This document shows, piece after piece, positions 25,596-33,608 of a stretch of DNA of 45,232 nucleotides; positions within the stretch are counted from its first letter, which is position 1, and each line of letters opens with the position of its first letter. Origin of the DNA: JAPHSX01 sp041554195 (GTDB taxonomy: Bacteria > Pseudomonadota > Gammaproteobacteria > Thiohalomonadales > Thiohalomonadaceae); the NCBI GenBank assembly GCA_041554195.1, contig JBFFMJ010000017.1:1-45232 (forward strand). The letters are read 5' to 3'. The notes beneath the pieces are model-generated. The model was not told the DNA's origin, did no database searches, and worked only from the letters and a program-made list of their open reading frames with translations. Made by a program: the position numbers and the translations under genes.

Positions 25596-27059
25596 ATGCG
25601 TTACGGCATATCGGCAATAAACATTTTAGATCGACACATCCGGTATGGATACTATACGGCGGGTATGCTCACGCTGGTCGTCTATCAACTACTCACTCTG
25701 CATACGCTTACGGCATCCACCCTGTTGCTGCCGCTGTCATACCTGGTTGCCATGTTTCTGGTCAACAAACTGATCTGGTCTCGCCAGCCGTCGAGTAATA
25801 GTCGCCCCGAGAGTCTGTCTGCACAGCAACGCCGGCATTTCCTTCGTGAGTTGAGTCTCTATGCGGTGATCGCTACGGGCTCAATCATTGTCTCGACGCT
25901 GTTTCTCGATATCCGGCTGACTGACGCCCTGTGCAGCGGCCTGATCCTTCTCACCTTTGGTTACTTTGCCGGTGTGGATACGACGCTGGCGGCAAGTCGG
26001 GAGTGGTTTGCTCAGGGGGTCGAGCAGAGTGTGGACACCTTTCGTTTGATTCCCACCTCGGTCAGTCTTAAACGTGCCACCCTCAGTATACTTACGCTCA
26101 TTCTGCTCTTCAGTCTGACCGCGGTGGTAAAGCTGCATACGGGACTTTCCCTGCATCCGGGTGAGTACCAGCCCGTGGTCACTGAATTTGCCATCGATCT
26201 GCTGTTTTATCTCTGCATGGTCAGTGTGCTGATGGTGTGGACTATTCGTGGCTATTCACGCAACCTGCACCACATCATTGAGCCGCAGTTAAAAGTGGTA
26301 CGTGATGCCCAGGCCGGAGAGTTTACCCAGGCTATCCCGATTTTAAGTCAAAATGAGTTGGGCTTGCTGGGGATACAGCTTAACCGCTTGGTCGAGTATG
26401 TGCATGACCGGGAGAAAGTTGAACATATGCTCAAACGGGTCGTCAGTCCCGATATTATGGAGAAGCTCCTCACCACCGATACTGAAACGCTTAAACATGG
26501 TGAGCAGAGAGATGTGGCGATTCTGTTCTGTGATATTCGCGGCTTTACCGAGATGACCGAGGTAACCTCTGCGGAAGATGTAATTCTGTTTCTCAACACC
26601 TTCTTTTCCGAGCTTAGTGAGATCGTCTCTCGCTACAACGGTATTATCAACAAGTTCATGGGTGATGCCATTTTGGCGGTCTATAGCACCGAGCACCCGA
26701 CCTGGGCCATCGACAACGCCATGGCCACAGCCCTGGATATCGCCAAGCGTGTAAGCCAGTTGCAACTACCCGATGGCTCTCCTGCCGAAGCGGGAATTGG
26801 CATTCACTTCGGCAGGGTAGTTGCCGGCACTATCGGCTCAGAGCAACGTTATGAATATACCTTCCTGGGTGATGCGGTGAATACCGCGAGCCGGCTAGAG
26901 GGACTATCCAAGCGCCTGGGCCACACGATCATCGTCTCGTCAGAGGCCTATCAGATGCTATCAAGCCCACTGAAGAGCAGCCTGGTCGATCTCGGGTCAC
27001 ATCAGGTACGGGGGAAATCGGAGCAGATCCACATCTTCGGCGGACCGGTTGAAGGGTAA
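25596..27059 (+). CDS. Membrane class III adenylate cyclase with HAMP domain
   Basis: In this 487-aa protein, six predicted membrane helices (about 24-40, 42-60, 87-105, 109-126, 161-178, 196-216) are followed by a HAMP-like linker (about 217-270) and a class III cyclase domain (305-487). Metal-binding Asp are D313 (FCDIRGF) and D357 (FMGDAIL); the substrate-determining pair K353 and D426 (FLGDAVNTASRLEGL) points to ATP, giving cAMP. N429 and R433 fit the transition-state residues. The receptor part has no recognised ligand domain, so the sensed signal is unknown. The start has no clear ribosome-binding site. It converges on an HD-GYP gene 33 bp away. Confidence 0.9.
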   Translation: MRYGISAINILDRHIRYGYYTAGMLTLVVYQLLTLHTLTASTLLLPLSYLVAMFLVNKLIWSRQPSSNSRPESLSAQQRRHFLRELSLYAVIATGSIIVSTLFLDIRLTDALCSGLILLTFGYFAGVDTTLAASREWFAQGVEQSVDTFRLIPTSVSLKRATLSILTLILLFSLTAVVKLHTGLSLHPGEYQPVVTEFAIDLLFYLCMVSVLMVWTIRGYSRNLHHIIEPQLKVVRDAQAGEFTQAIPILSQNELGLLGIQLNRLVEYVHDREKVEHMLKRVVSPDIMEKLLTTDTETLKHGEQRDVAILFCDIRGFTEMTEVTSAEDVILFLNTFFSELSEIVSRYNGIINKFMGDAILAVYSTEHPTWAIDNAMATALDIAKRVSQLQLPDGSPAEAGIGIHFGRVVAGTIGSEQRYEYTFLGDAVNTASRLEGLSKRLGHTIIVSSEAYQMLSSPLKSSLVDLGSHQVRGKSEQIHIFGGPVEG

Positions 27060-27091
27060 GTTTTGCTTATCCGGCAAAGGGGACTGCCCTC

Positions 27092-28312
27092 CTATATCAG
27101 TGACTCATTGAGCAGGTAAGAGCGCATATCGATGCCATAGGAATCGGGGGGCAAAACCTGTTTAACGGTATACTTGCCAGGGTCAGATTTGGCGAACGTC
27201 GCCAGATTCATGATGCGCGGCTTATCAAAGGTTTTTTTGTCACGCCCCCTGACCAGCAGGAGTCGCGGATAGAGCAGTTCACCCGGCCGAACGGAAATGA
27301 CAATTCCCACCTCGCCAGTATCAAGTTCAACCAGGCTTCCTACCGGATAAATTCCCAGGCACTTAATAAAGGCCTCGGTGATACGACCATCAAATATTTT
27401 GTCCCGATAGAGGTAGAGGTAGCGCAGTGCCTCCGTAGCAGGAATGCTCTGCTCATCCCGCCCCTGAGTCAGCCGGTCATAGGTATCAACGATTGCCACG
27501 ATCCGTGCAAAGGTGCTGATTTGGTCTGCAGGCAAACCTCTTGGATAGCCCATCCCATCAACCTGTTCATGGTGTGAATAAGCCACATCGACCACACTAT
27601 TGGGTATACCCTTGGCGTTGAGCAGGATCTCAGCCCCGAACTCTGTATGTCTCTTCACCAGCTCAGTCTCCTCTGGTGTTTTTGACCTTGAACGGATCAG
27701 ATCGACAGGAATTTTTACCTCACCCACATCATGCAGTAGTGCCGCCAGCCCGAGTTCCTCCACCATCTTGGGAGAGAACCGCATAAATCGCCCCAGCGTA
27801 ATGCAGAGAATACTGGTGTTCATGGCATGAGCCTCGGCAGCGCGCTCATGACTTTTCATACTACCCAATAGCACCATCGCATCAGGGCTGCGAGCCAGGC
27901 TTTCCGTGATGTTTTTAACGATGATATTGGCCTGTTGTATATCGAGTGCCTTGCCGCCACGAGCCTGATTCACCAGCGCAGAAATCTGCTCCTCCGCTAG
28001 TGCCCGTACCTTACGTGCCTCGGTGATCTCTTCCTCTACGGGAACCTTATGTTCCGGCCTTCTGACTTTAATCTCGGGTAATTTTGTTGCATCTTTTTCC
28101 AGTACATGGGATGAGAGCAAAGTCTCTTTGTTGTACTTACTCTTTTCTTCATCGATATAAACATAATCACAGCAGCGGACCAGCTCATTGATGTCACCCT
28201 TACTGGAAATGGCAAAGCCTTGAAAGAGAAACGGTGTCTCTAGCCAGGGGCGGTCCAGTTCGGAGACATACATGCCTATCTGCAAGTCCTTTGTATCGAC
28301 TTTTGTCTTCAT
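27092..28312 (-). CDS. HD-GYP phosphodiesterase with DUF3391 domain
   Basis: This 406-aa protein is a probable c-di-GMP phosphodiesterase. DUF3391 occupies about residues 1-130 (with DLQIGMYVSELDRPWLETPF), then the HD-GYP domain follows. H194-D195 (LLHDVGE) are the HD pair, and SHHEQVDGMGYPRGL (246-260) carries the conserved GYP-type motif. This DUF3391/HD-GYP pair is common in Gammaproteobacteria, usually with unknown signals. The metal residues look intact. No partner gene is on its transcript. It shares its promoter side with a 612-bp non-coding region. Confidence 0.9.
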   Translation of the reverse strand: MKTKVDTKDLQIGMYVSELDRPWLETPFLFQGFAISSKGDINELVRCCDYVYIDEEKSKYNKETLLSSHVLEKDATKLPEIKVRRPEHKVPVEEEITEARKVRALAEEQISALVNQARGGKALDIQQANIIVKNITESLARSPDAMVLLGSMKSHERAAEAHAMNTSILCITLGRFMRFSPKMVEELGLAALLHDVGEVKIPVDLIRSRSKTPEETELVKRHTEFGAEILLNAKGIPNSVVDVAYSHHEQVDGMGYPRGLPADQISTFARIVAIVDTYDRLTQGRDEQSIPATEALRYLYLYRDKIFDGRITEAFIKCLGIYPVGSLVELDTGEVGIVISVRPGELLYPRLLLVRGRDKKTFDKPRIMNLATFAKSDPGKYTVKQVLPPDSYGIDMRSYLLNESLI

Positions 28313-28924
28313 CAGGGGGTAACCATTAAATTGATAATAGGGGCCATATTCTGTTGCAAGCGGTAATGGGTATAATCAGCAATTAGGCACAGGTCTATCG
28401 ATGACATAAAAAATATAAGCTATTGAATAAGAACGATAATCACTTATAGCATATCTTGTTATTATTGGCAGCAGCTTCGCTCACAAAACAGTCGTCTGCA
28501 GGTGTTTTGCCTGTATGCGATATGACCGCTATATTCCTGATAATTGACTTAAAATCCCTTAAGTTCGTGAAATAGAGGTTTATGGTCAGCTGCTGGAGAG
28601 AGGGAGCTCACCCTGAGGAACCATCAGCACTACCGATATAGTGAAGAGCATAAGAGCCGATTACTACAGGCACTGAGTCCGGGCTTGGTGTCTATCTAGC
28701 GAAGCTTGCGTGCTGTGGGAACGTTTCGCTATTGCTCGCATATGAGTTATTAGATTATTTATCATGATTTCAGTGGGTTAAGGTGGTGGCTTGCGCATAG
28801 CTTGAGCTGGAAGACCTGTTATGTGTGATCCAATGGTGTGCAATAATGGAGTGCGAATGCATCATGCTGGGGCAGTTGTCGTGCTTCAGCTGGTGGTTAT
28901 AAAGGATCATGGAGGGATAAAGAA
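28313..28924. other. Intergenic region upstream of the HD-GYP gene
   Basis: This 612-bp gap separates the HD-GYP start from the DUF1697 remnant. It should hold the promoter of the HD-GYP gene in the AT-rich part at 28320-28460. I saw no credible coding region, tRNA or c-di-GMP riboswitch signature. A short inverted pair GCTTCGCT near 28474 and AGCGAAGC near 28699 is present but separated by more than 200 bp. Confidence 0.4.
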
Positions 28925-29453
28925 TTGACGACCTATATCGCCCTGTTTTGTGCAATCAACGTGGGTGGCAAACAGCTGCTGCCGATGAAGTCGCTCTGCT
29001 TGTTGCTTGAAGGGGCTAGGCTTGCATGGTGTGAAGAGTTGTATTCAGAGCGGCAACGTGGTGTTTCATAGCGATAGGCCCCCCTCTGAGCTGACAAGTG
29101 AGATCGCTGAGGCGGTGATCCAGCTGCATGGTTTCCGGCCGCAGCTGTTGCTGCTAAACACCTCGCAATTCAGCGCGGCTGTGGAAAATATCCCGCTTAA
29201 TTGCGATAAGGCCCTGCACCTCTTCTTTCTGTTCTCAAAAGCACCATCTCCAGACCTGCAACGGCTGGATACGTTGAGGTCAGAATCCGAACAGTATCAT
29301 CTGACTGAACAGGTATTCTATTTATATGCGCCCGATGGCGTAGGCCGTTCACGGCTGGTGTCACAGCTGGAAAAGTGTCTGGGTGTAGAGGTGACGGGGC
29401 GAAACTGGAATACCGTTAATCGGTTGATGGGTATGGTGAAGGGAGGCGCGTAG
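28925..29453 (+). pseudogene. DUF1697 family protein, frameshifted
   Basis: A TTG start at 28925, with GGAGGG about 8 bases upstream, opens a frame encoding TTYIALFCAINVGGKQLLPMK, the N-terminus of DUF1697 proteins. The frame is lost at about 29012; the rest of the protein (GLGLHGVKSCIQSGNVVF and on to NTVNRLMGMV) continues in the next frame to TAG at 29451. Removing one G from the GGGG at 29011-29014 restores a single ORF of about 175 codons, normal for the family. So it is either a recent one-base insertion or a sequence error. DUF1697 function is unknown. Confidence 0.75.
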
Positions 29454-29508
29454 GAGCAGAGCAAAAGCGTCTTCATACTACGTGGTGGTAAAGCAAAACC
29501 GGCAACAC

Positions 29509-30762
29509 CTATTTGTGCTTCTTTCTCGCGGTCTTTCCGCTACCACTCTTATCACCACCAATCTTGGTCTGACTAGCCTTGTTCTTACGTGCCGGACGCG
29601 TCCTGGAGTTCAACAGTGTATCCCGGCTTCCTACTTCAAAACCGCGTATGGTGATGCGTTTAATCGGCTCGCCGATGAGGCGCTCGATGTTGTTCAGTGC
29701 GCGCTCTTCTTCGCGGCTGACAAAGGAGATCGCCTGGCCTTTTTTACCGGCGCGTGCGGTGCGGCCGATGCGGTGGATGTAGTCCTCCGCCAGGTAGGGG
29801 AGGTTGAAGTTGACCACATGCTCCAGCCCCTGAATGTCGAGTCCGCGGGCGGCCACTTCGGTGGCGATCAGTACCTGCACCTTGTCGGCCTTAAAGTCGG
29901 CGATGGCGCGGCGGCGTGAGCCCTGGCTTTTATCGCCGTGACACAGCGCGGTTTTGATGTTGACCAGTTTGAGGTCTTTCATTAAGGCATCGGCCTGCGC
30001 CTTGGTGCTGGTAAAAACCAGCACCTTGAACCAGTTGTAACGGTCGATCAGCTCAACAAACAGCTCGGCCTTGCGGTGTTCCGCTACGGGGTAGACGACA
30101 TGCTCGATGCCATCGGCAATGGCATTCTGGCGGGCGATGCTGATCACCTCGTGCTTGTTGAGGATTTTGTGCGCCAGCTCCTTCACCGGTTGCGACATGG
30201 TGGCGGAGAAGAGCAGAGTCTGGCGCTTCTTTGCGGTGTGTTTCAGCAGTGTCTGCACATCGGCGATAAAGCCCATGTCGAGCATGCGGTCAGCCTCGTC
30301 GAGTACCACGAATTCTACCTCGCTGAGATTGACGCTGTTGTTCTCCATGTGCTCCAGCAGCCGACCGGGGGTGGCGATGACGATATCACTACCGGTCTTG
30401 AGCTTTTTTTCCTGGGCCGAGATCTTGCCGCCACCGTAGAGGGCGGTGATGGTGAGGTCGGTAAACTGGGCATAGCGACCAATGGTCTCGGTCAGCTGCT
30501 CTGCCAGCTCGCGGGTGGGGGTGAGGATGAGTGCACGCGGGTAGCCAGGTCGAACGGGTTTGGGCGCGTGGAGCATCTGCTGCAGGATTGGCAGGGCAAA
30601 GGCGGCGGTCTTGCCGGTGCCTGTCTGCGCATTGGCCAGCAGGTCTTTACCGCGGCGTGCCGGGATGATCGCCAGCTCCTGTATCGCGGTCATTTCGCTA
30701 TAGCCGCAGGCATCCAGGGCCTGCTGGATCTCAGGGGCGAGGTCTAAAGAGGAAAATATCAT
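29509..30762 (-). CDS. rhlE: DEAD-box RNA helicase, RhlE type
   Basis: This 417-aa ATP-dependent RNA helicase is used in RNA decay, ribosome assembly or cold adaptation. Motifs seen: Q motif near 18-27, I AQTGTGKT (about 45-52), Ia PTRELAEQ, Ib TPGRLLEH, II DEAD (with VVLDEADRMLDMGF), III SAT, V ATEVAARGLDI, VI HRIGRTARAG. The C-terminal tail after about 370 is basic and disordered (RPARKNKASQTKIGG and GKTARKKHK), as in RhlE proteins. Normal length. It stands alone on the minus strand; the ANTAR gene lies upstream. Confidence 0.92.
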   Translation of the reverse strand: MIFSSLDLAPEIQQALDACGYSEMTAIQELAIIPARRGKDLLANAQTGTGKTAAFALPILQQMLHAPKPVRPGYPRALILTPTRELAEQLTETIGRYAQFTDLTITALYGGGKISAQEKKLKTGSDIVIATPGRLLEHMENNSVNLSEVEFVVLDEADRMLDMGFIADVQTLLKHTAKKRQTLLFSATMSQPVKELAHKILNKHEVISIARQNAIADGIEHVVYPVAEHRKAELFVELIDRYNWFKVLVFTSTKAQADALMKDLKLVNIKTALCHGDKSQGSRRRAIADFKADKVQVLIATEVAARGLDIQGLEHVVNFNLPYLAEDYIHRIGRTARAGKKGQAISFVSREEERALNNIERLIGEPIKRITIRGFEVGSRDTLLNSRTRPARKNKASQTKIGGDKSGSGKTARKKHK

Positions 30763-30863
30763 GGAAAACCTATGTGTGGTGGCGCGACAGGCAGAAACAG
30801 TGTGCGGATTATAGGGGGTTTTAGGCGCTGTGGCGTGGTTTATTGACGCGTTGCTATCGCGGC

Positions 30864-31463
30864 CTAGCTAAGGATATCCATAATCGCGATCACATTGCGT
30901 GCCGCCTCGCCCAGCTTCTTGCCCTGATCCATCGCCAGTTTGCGCAGTGCCTGGTGGGCCTGCTCTTCGCTCATGCCCTGACGTTTAATCAATAGTGCCT
31001 TGGCGCGGTCGATCTGTTTTCGCTCCTCCAGCGAGTCCTTTACCGTTGCCAGTTCTTCGCGCAATGCCTGGTATTCGCGAAAGCGGGCGATGGCAACCTC
31101 GATAACCGGTTTTACCCGCTTGCCCTCCAGACCATCGACAATATAGGCACTGACCCCGGCCTTGATGGCCTGGTTGATGGTGCCGCTGTCATCGTCCTCG
31201 GCGAACATGACGATGGGGCGGGGCTGGTCGCGGTGGATGGTACGCATCTGCTCCAGGGTGTCGCGGTCGGGGGAGTCGAGGTCGATGATAATGACATCCG
31301 GCTGATACCGTTGCACCTGTGCGGCAAGTTGCTCACCGCAGGTGAGCTTGGCGATAACCCGGCAGCCGCCGTCGCTCAGTGCCTGTTCCAGAATGGCGGA
31401 GCGTCCTGGATCCTCATCGACGATGAGAACGCTTAGTTCTTCGGTATTGGTTGATTGGGCCAT
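30864..31463 (-). CDS. ANTAR-domain response regulator (NasT-like antiterminator)
   Basis: This 199-aa protein has an N-terminal receiver domain (residues about 10-130) with the acidic phosphoacceptor region at IIIDLD (D61 as the likely site) and an ANTAR RNA-binding domain at about 138-195 (LEERKQIDRAKALLI, then the MSEEQAHQALRKLAM segment). Such regulators bind paired RNA hairpins and prevent transcription termination, for example of nitrate-assimilation genes. I use the ATG at 31463: it starts the receiver domain, while an in-frame TTG at 31610 would read through the leader terminator. No partner kinase or NasS is nearby. Upstream lie a terminator, a sigma-54 promoter and an NtrC-like site. 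Confidence 0.9.
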   Translation of the reverse strand: MAQSTNTEELSVLIVDEDPGRSAILEQALSDGGCRVIAKLTCGEQLAAQVQRYQPDVIIIDLDSPDRDTLEQMRTIHRDQPRPIVMFAEDDDSGTINQAIKAGVSAYIVDGLEGKRVKPVIEVAIARFREYQALREELATVKDSLEERKQIDRAKALLIKRQGMSEEQAHQALRKLAMDQGKKLGEAARNVIAIMDILS

Positions 31464-31483
31464 CTTGGTGAAATCCGGGTAGT

Positions 31484-31524
31484 AAAAAAAAGCCGGGGGT
31501 GTTCGTTCCTGTAACACTCCCGGC
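31484..31524 (-). terminator. Leader terminator just upstream of the ANTAR gene
   Basis: On the minus strand GCCGGGAGTGTT pairs with AACACCCCCGGC (one mismatch) around a 9-base loop, ACAGGAACG, followed by eight Ts (31491-31484). The T-run ends 20 nt before the ATG at 31463. Lying between the sigma-54 promoter and the gene, it must be read through for the gene to be expressed from that promoter. An attenuator for the antiterminator's own gene is the natural reading. Confidence 0.85.
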
Positions 31525-31620
31525 CTTATGGCCATCCATGACATTTTCACGTAATCGCAATTGATTATGACCTGAGCATCCTTTTCGCTCCCACACTGCT
31601 CATGCCACAACAGTAACAGA

Positions 31621-31635
31621 GCAAGTGGTGTGCCA
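31621..31635 (-). promoter_or_regulatory. Sigma-54 promoter for the ANTAR gene
   Basis: TGGCACACCACTTGC on the minus strand matches the sigma-54 consensus TGGCACG-N4-TTGC at 14 of the specified positions or spacing (only the G after CAC differs), and the next base is T. Correct 24/12 spacing is present. Transcription would start about 12 bp further, giving a leader of about 145 nt before the ATG. Confidence 0.82.
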
Positions 31636-31686
31636 ATAACCTTATAGCGTGTTCCCTACGCTAGAGGGGCGTTTCGGGGGCGTGCT

Positions 31687-31703
31687 TGCACCATTTTGGT
31701 TTG
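31687..31703. promoter_or_regulatory. NtrC-like enhancer site
   Basis: TGCACCATTTTGGTTTG has a perfect left half and a 4-of-6 right half of the NtrC consensus TGCACC-N5-GGTGCA. It lies about 52-70 bp upstream of the sigma-54 promoter, where activators of such promoters bind. A further GGTGCG half-site is at 31718-31723. Confidence 0.5.
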
Positions 31704-31784
31704 GCGTGAGTGGTTATGGTGCGTGTTTTTTCTGGGCGGTGTTTCGCCCTGGGTCACGCCGCTCCTGCGGGCCGTGTGCGGGGC

Positions 31785-33392
31785 TTACATGCCGGGGATC
31801 TGCGATTTATCGATGGTGTCGATCTGCTCCGGCGAGAGGTGGGTGTCGGCGTACCGCTGGTAGATCTCGTCCTCGATGAAGAGTTTAAACAGGTCGGGAT
31901 CGATGTGGTTATCCTGCTTCATAAAGCCGAGGATGCGCAGTGACTCGGAGAGTTTCTTACCCTCCTTGTAGGGACGGTCTTTGGCGGTGAGGGCCTCGAA
32001 GATATCGGCAATCGCCATAATGCGTGCCTGCAGTGACATCTGGTCGCGAGTGAGACCGCGGGGATAGCCGCTGCCGTCCATTTTCTCGTGGTGTCCACCG
32101 GCAAATTCGGGAACGTTTTGCAGCTTCTTGGGGAAGGGGAGGGCCTCCAGCATCTTGATGGTGGCTGTGATGTGGTTGTTAATCACCGCACGTTCTTCCG
32201 GAGTGAGGGTGCCCTTGTCGATGGTCAGGTTGTAGATCTCATTGTCACTGAGCAAGGGAAGCTCTTCGCCATTATGACGCCAGCGTCGTTGACCTATCTG
32301 GTGGACGCGCTGCTGATCATCCTGCGACATGAACTCACCGCCAGTGTTGCTGCGCTGCAGAAACACAAACTCCTCATCAAGCTGGCTCAGGGTCTGCTGA
32401 TATTGCTGCTGTGCGGCGAGTTTCTCCTCTTCGCTGTTACTCCCAAGCTGACACCTGAGCATGGCAATCTCGGCATCGCGCCTGAGAATATCGAAGCGGG
32501 TTTCGACCACCTCGATACGGTCATAGATGGTCTCCAGCTTGCTCGATTTATCCACTACCGCCTCGGGGGTGGTGATCTTGCCGCAGTCGTGCAGCCAGGC
32601 TGCCATCTTCAGCTCATAGCGGTCGTCCTCGCTCATGTGAAACTCTTTGAACGGGCCATCTTTGGCGTTATGTGCGGCATCGGCCAGGGCCATGGTGAGT
32701 TCTGGCACCCGCTCGCAGTGGCCACCGGTATAGGGGGATTTTTCGTCGATGGCGGTGGCGATGAGCTGGATTAAAGATTCCAGCAGGTCCTTTAAATCAT
32801 TGATCAGGTGGCGGTTGGTCAGGGCGATGGCCGCCTGTGAGGCGAGGGACTCGGCGAGTCGCTGTGCGGTCTCGTTAAAGGGGATGATCTCGCCACTCTT
32901 CTCGTCCTGGGCGTTGAGTAACTGCAGGACGCCGATGATCAGCCCCTCGTGATCCTTCATCGGTATGGTGAGGAAGGAGGTGGAGCGGTAGCCGGTGTTG
33001 GCGTCGAATTTCTTGGTGCCGGAGAAGTCGAACCCCTCCGCATCGTAGGCATCGGGGATGTTGACGGTACAGTCGTTGAGTACCGCGTGGGTCACCACCA
33101 TGTGGTGGTTGCCCTCACCGCTTTCATCGTAGAGCGGGATAGGGTCGAAGGGGATGGGTTTGCCGGTGGTCCCGCCCATGGCGAAGTTCAGCGAGTCGGT
33201 ACGCAGGATCTCCATCTTCACCGCGCCGTTCTCCTGCACCGAGTAGAGGGTGCCGCCATCGGCGTTGGTCAGCGTCTTGGCACCGAGGAGGATCTTCTCC
33301 AGTAGCCGTTCGGTGTCGCGTTCACCCGAAAGGGCGATTCCGATCTCCGTCAGCTTTTCTATTTGCTTGAGTAGTCGGCTGGAGTGCGACAT
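31785..33392 (-). CDS. GAF-domain HD-GYP protein
   Basis: This 535-aa protein is a cytoplasmic sensor phosphodiesterase. The GAF domain (about 20-190) includes GTLYSVQENGAVKMEIL, GYRSTSFLTIPM and GVLQLLNAQD. An HD-GYP domain (about 210-500) has HCERVPELT, LHDCGKI (HD pair) and GGHHEKMDGSGYPRGL. A helical insertion of about 130 residues, glutamine- and glutamate-rich, lies between the HD pair and the GYP motif, longer than usual. The active-site residues are present. The signal sensed by the GAF domain is unknown. The gene is divergent from the T2SS operon. Confidence 0.9.
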   Translation of the reverse strand: MSHSSRLLKQIEKLTEIGIALSGERDTERLLEKILLGAKTLTNADGGTLYSVQENGAVKMEILRTDSLNFAMGGTTGKPIPFDPIPLYDESGEGNHHMVVTHAVLNDCTVNIPDAYDAEGFDFSGTKKFDANTGYRSTSFLTIPMKDHEGLIIGVLQLLNAQDEKSGEIIPFNETAQRLAESLASQAAIALTNRHLINDLKDLLESLIQLIATAIDEKSPYTGGHCERVPELTMALADAAHNAKDGPFKEFHMSEDDRYELKMAAWLHDCGKITTPEAVVDKSSKLETIYDRIEVVETRFDILRRDAEIAMLRCQLGSNSEEEKLAAQQQYQQTLSQLDEEFVFLQRSNTGGEFMSQDDQQRVHQIGQRRWRHNGEELPLLSDNEIYNLTIDKGTLTPEERAVINNHITATIKMLEALPFPKKLQNVPEFAGGHHEKMDGSGYPRGLTRDQMSLQARIMAIADIFEALTAKDRPYKEGKKLSESLRILGFMKQDNHIDPDLFKLFIEDEIYQRYADTHLSPEQIDTIDKSQIPGM

Positions 33393-33608
33393 GTCTGGCC
33401 TTTGCGTAGGTTGGGACGAATTCTAACTCATTGTAAACGCAACGCTACGACTCGCCTATAGGGTATTGAGAGCGGGCAAGCGTGGTATTGGCTGTCTGAT
33501 GAGCAGGGGTAGTCTATATTTACGTTAGTGACAGAGTGCACTCAAATTTTGTTTGCATTTTGCATCTGACGGGAGTGACTTCCAGAACTATAGGATATTG
33601 ATTTAGCT

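Noticed and set aside
28313..28924. Possible c-di-GMP riboswitch upstream of the HD-GYP gene
   Set aside because: No GEMM-like core (receptor-tetraloop arrangement) could be recognised by eye.
30864..31610. Longer reading of the ANTAR gene from a TTG at 31610
   Set aside because: The additional 49 codons cross the leader terminator and match no domain; the start would lie at the predicted transcription start.
31464..31620. Explicit assignment of the two ANTAR-target hairpins in the leader
   Set aside because: Several short stems exist, but none clearly gives paired six-base loops with A1 and G4, so I only claim the terminator.
31720..31775. Hairpin-like GGGCG/CGCCC near the GAF-HD-GYP stop with an adjacent T-run
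   Set aside because: On the minus strand the run is of As after the hairpin, so polarity is wrong for terminating that gene.
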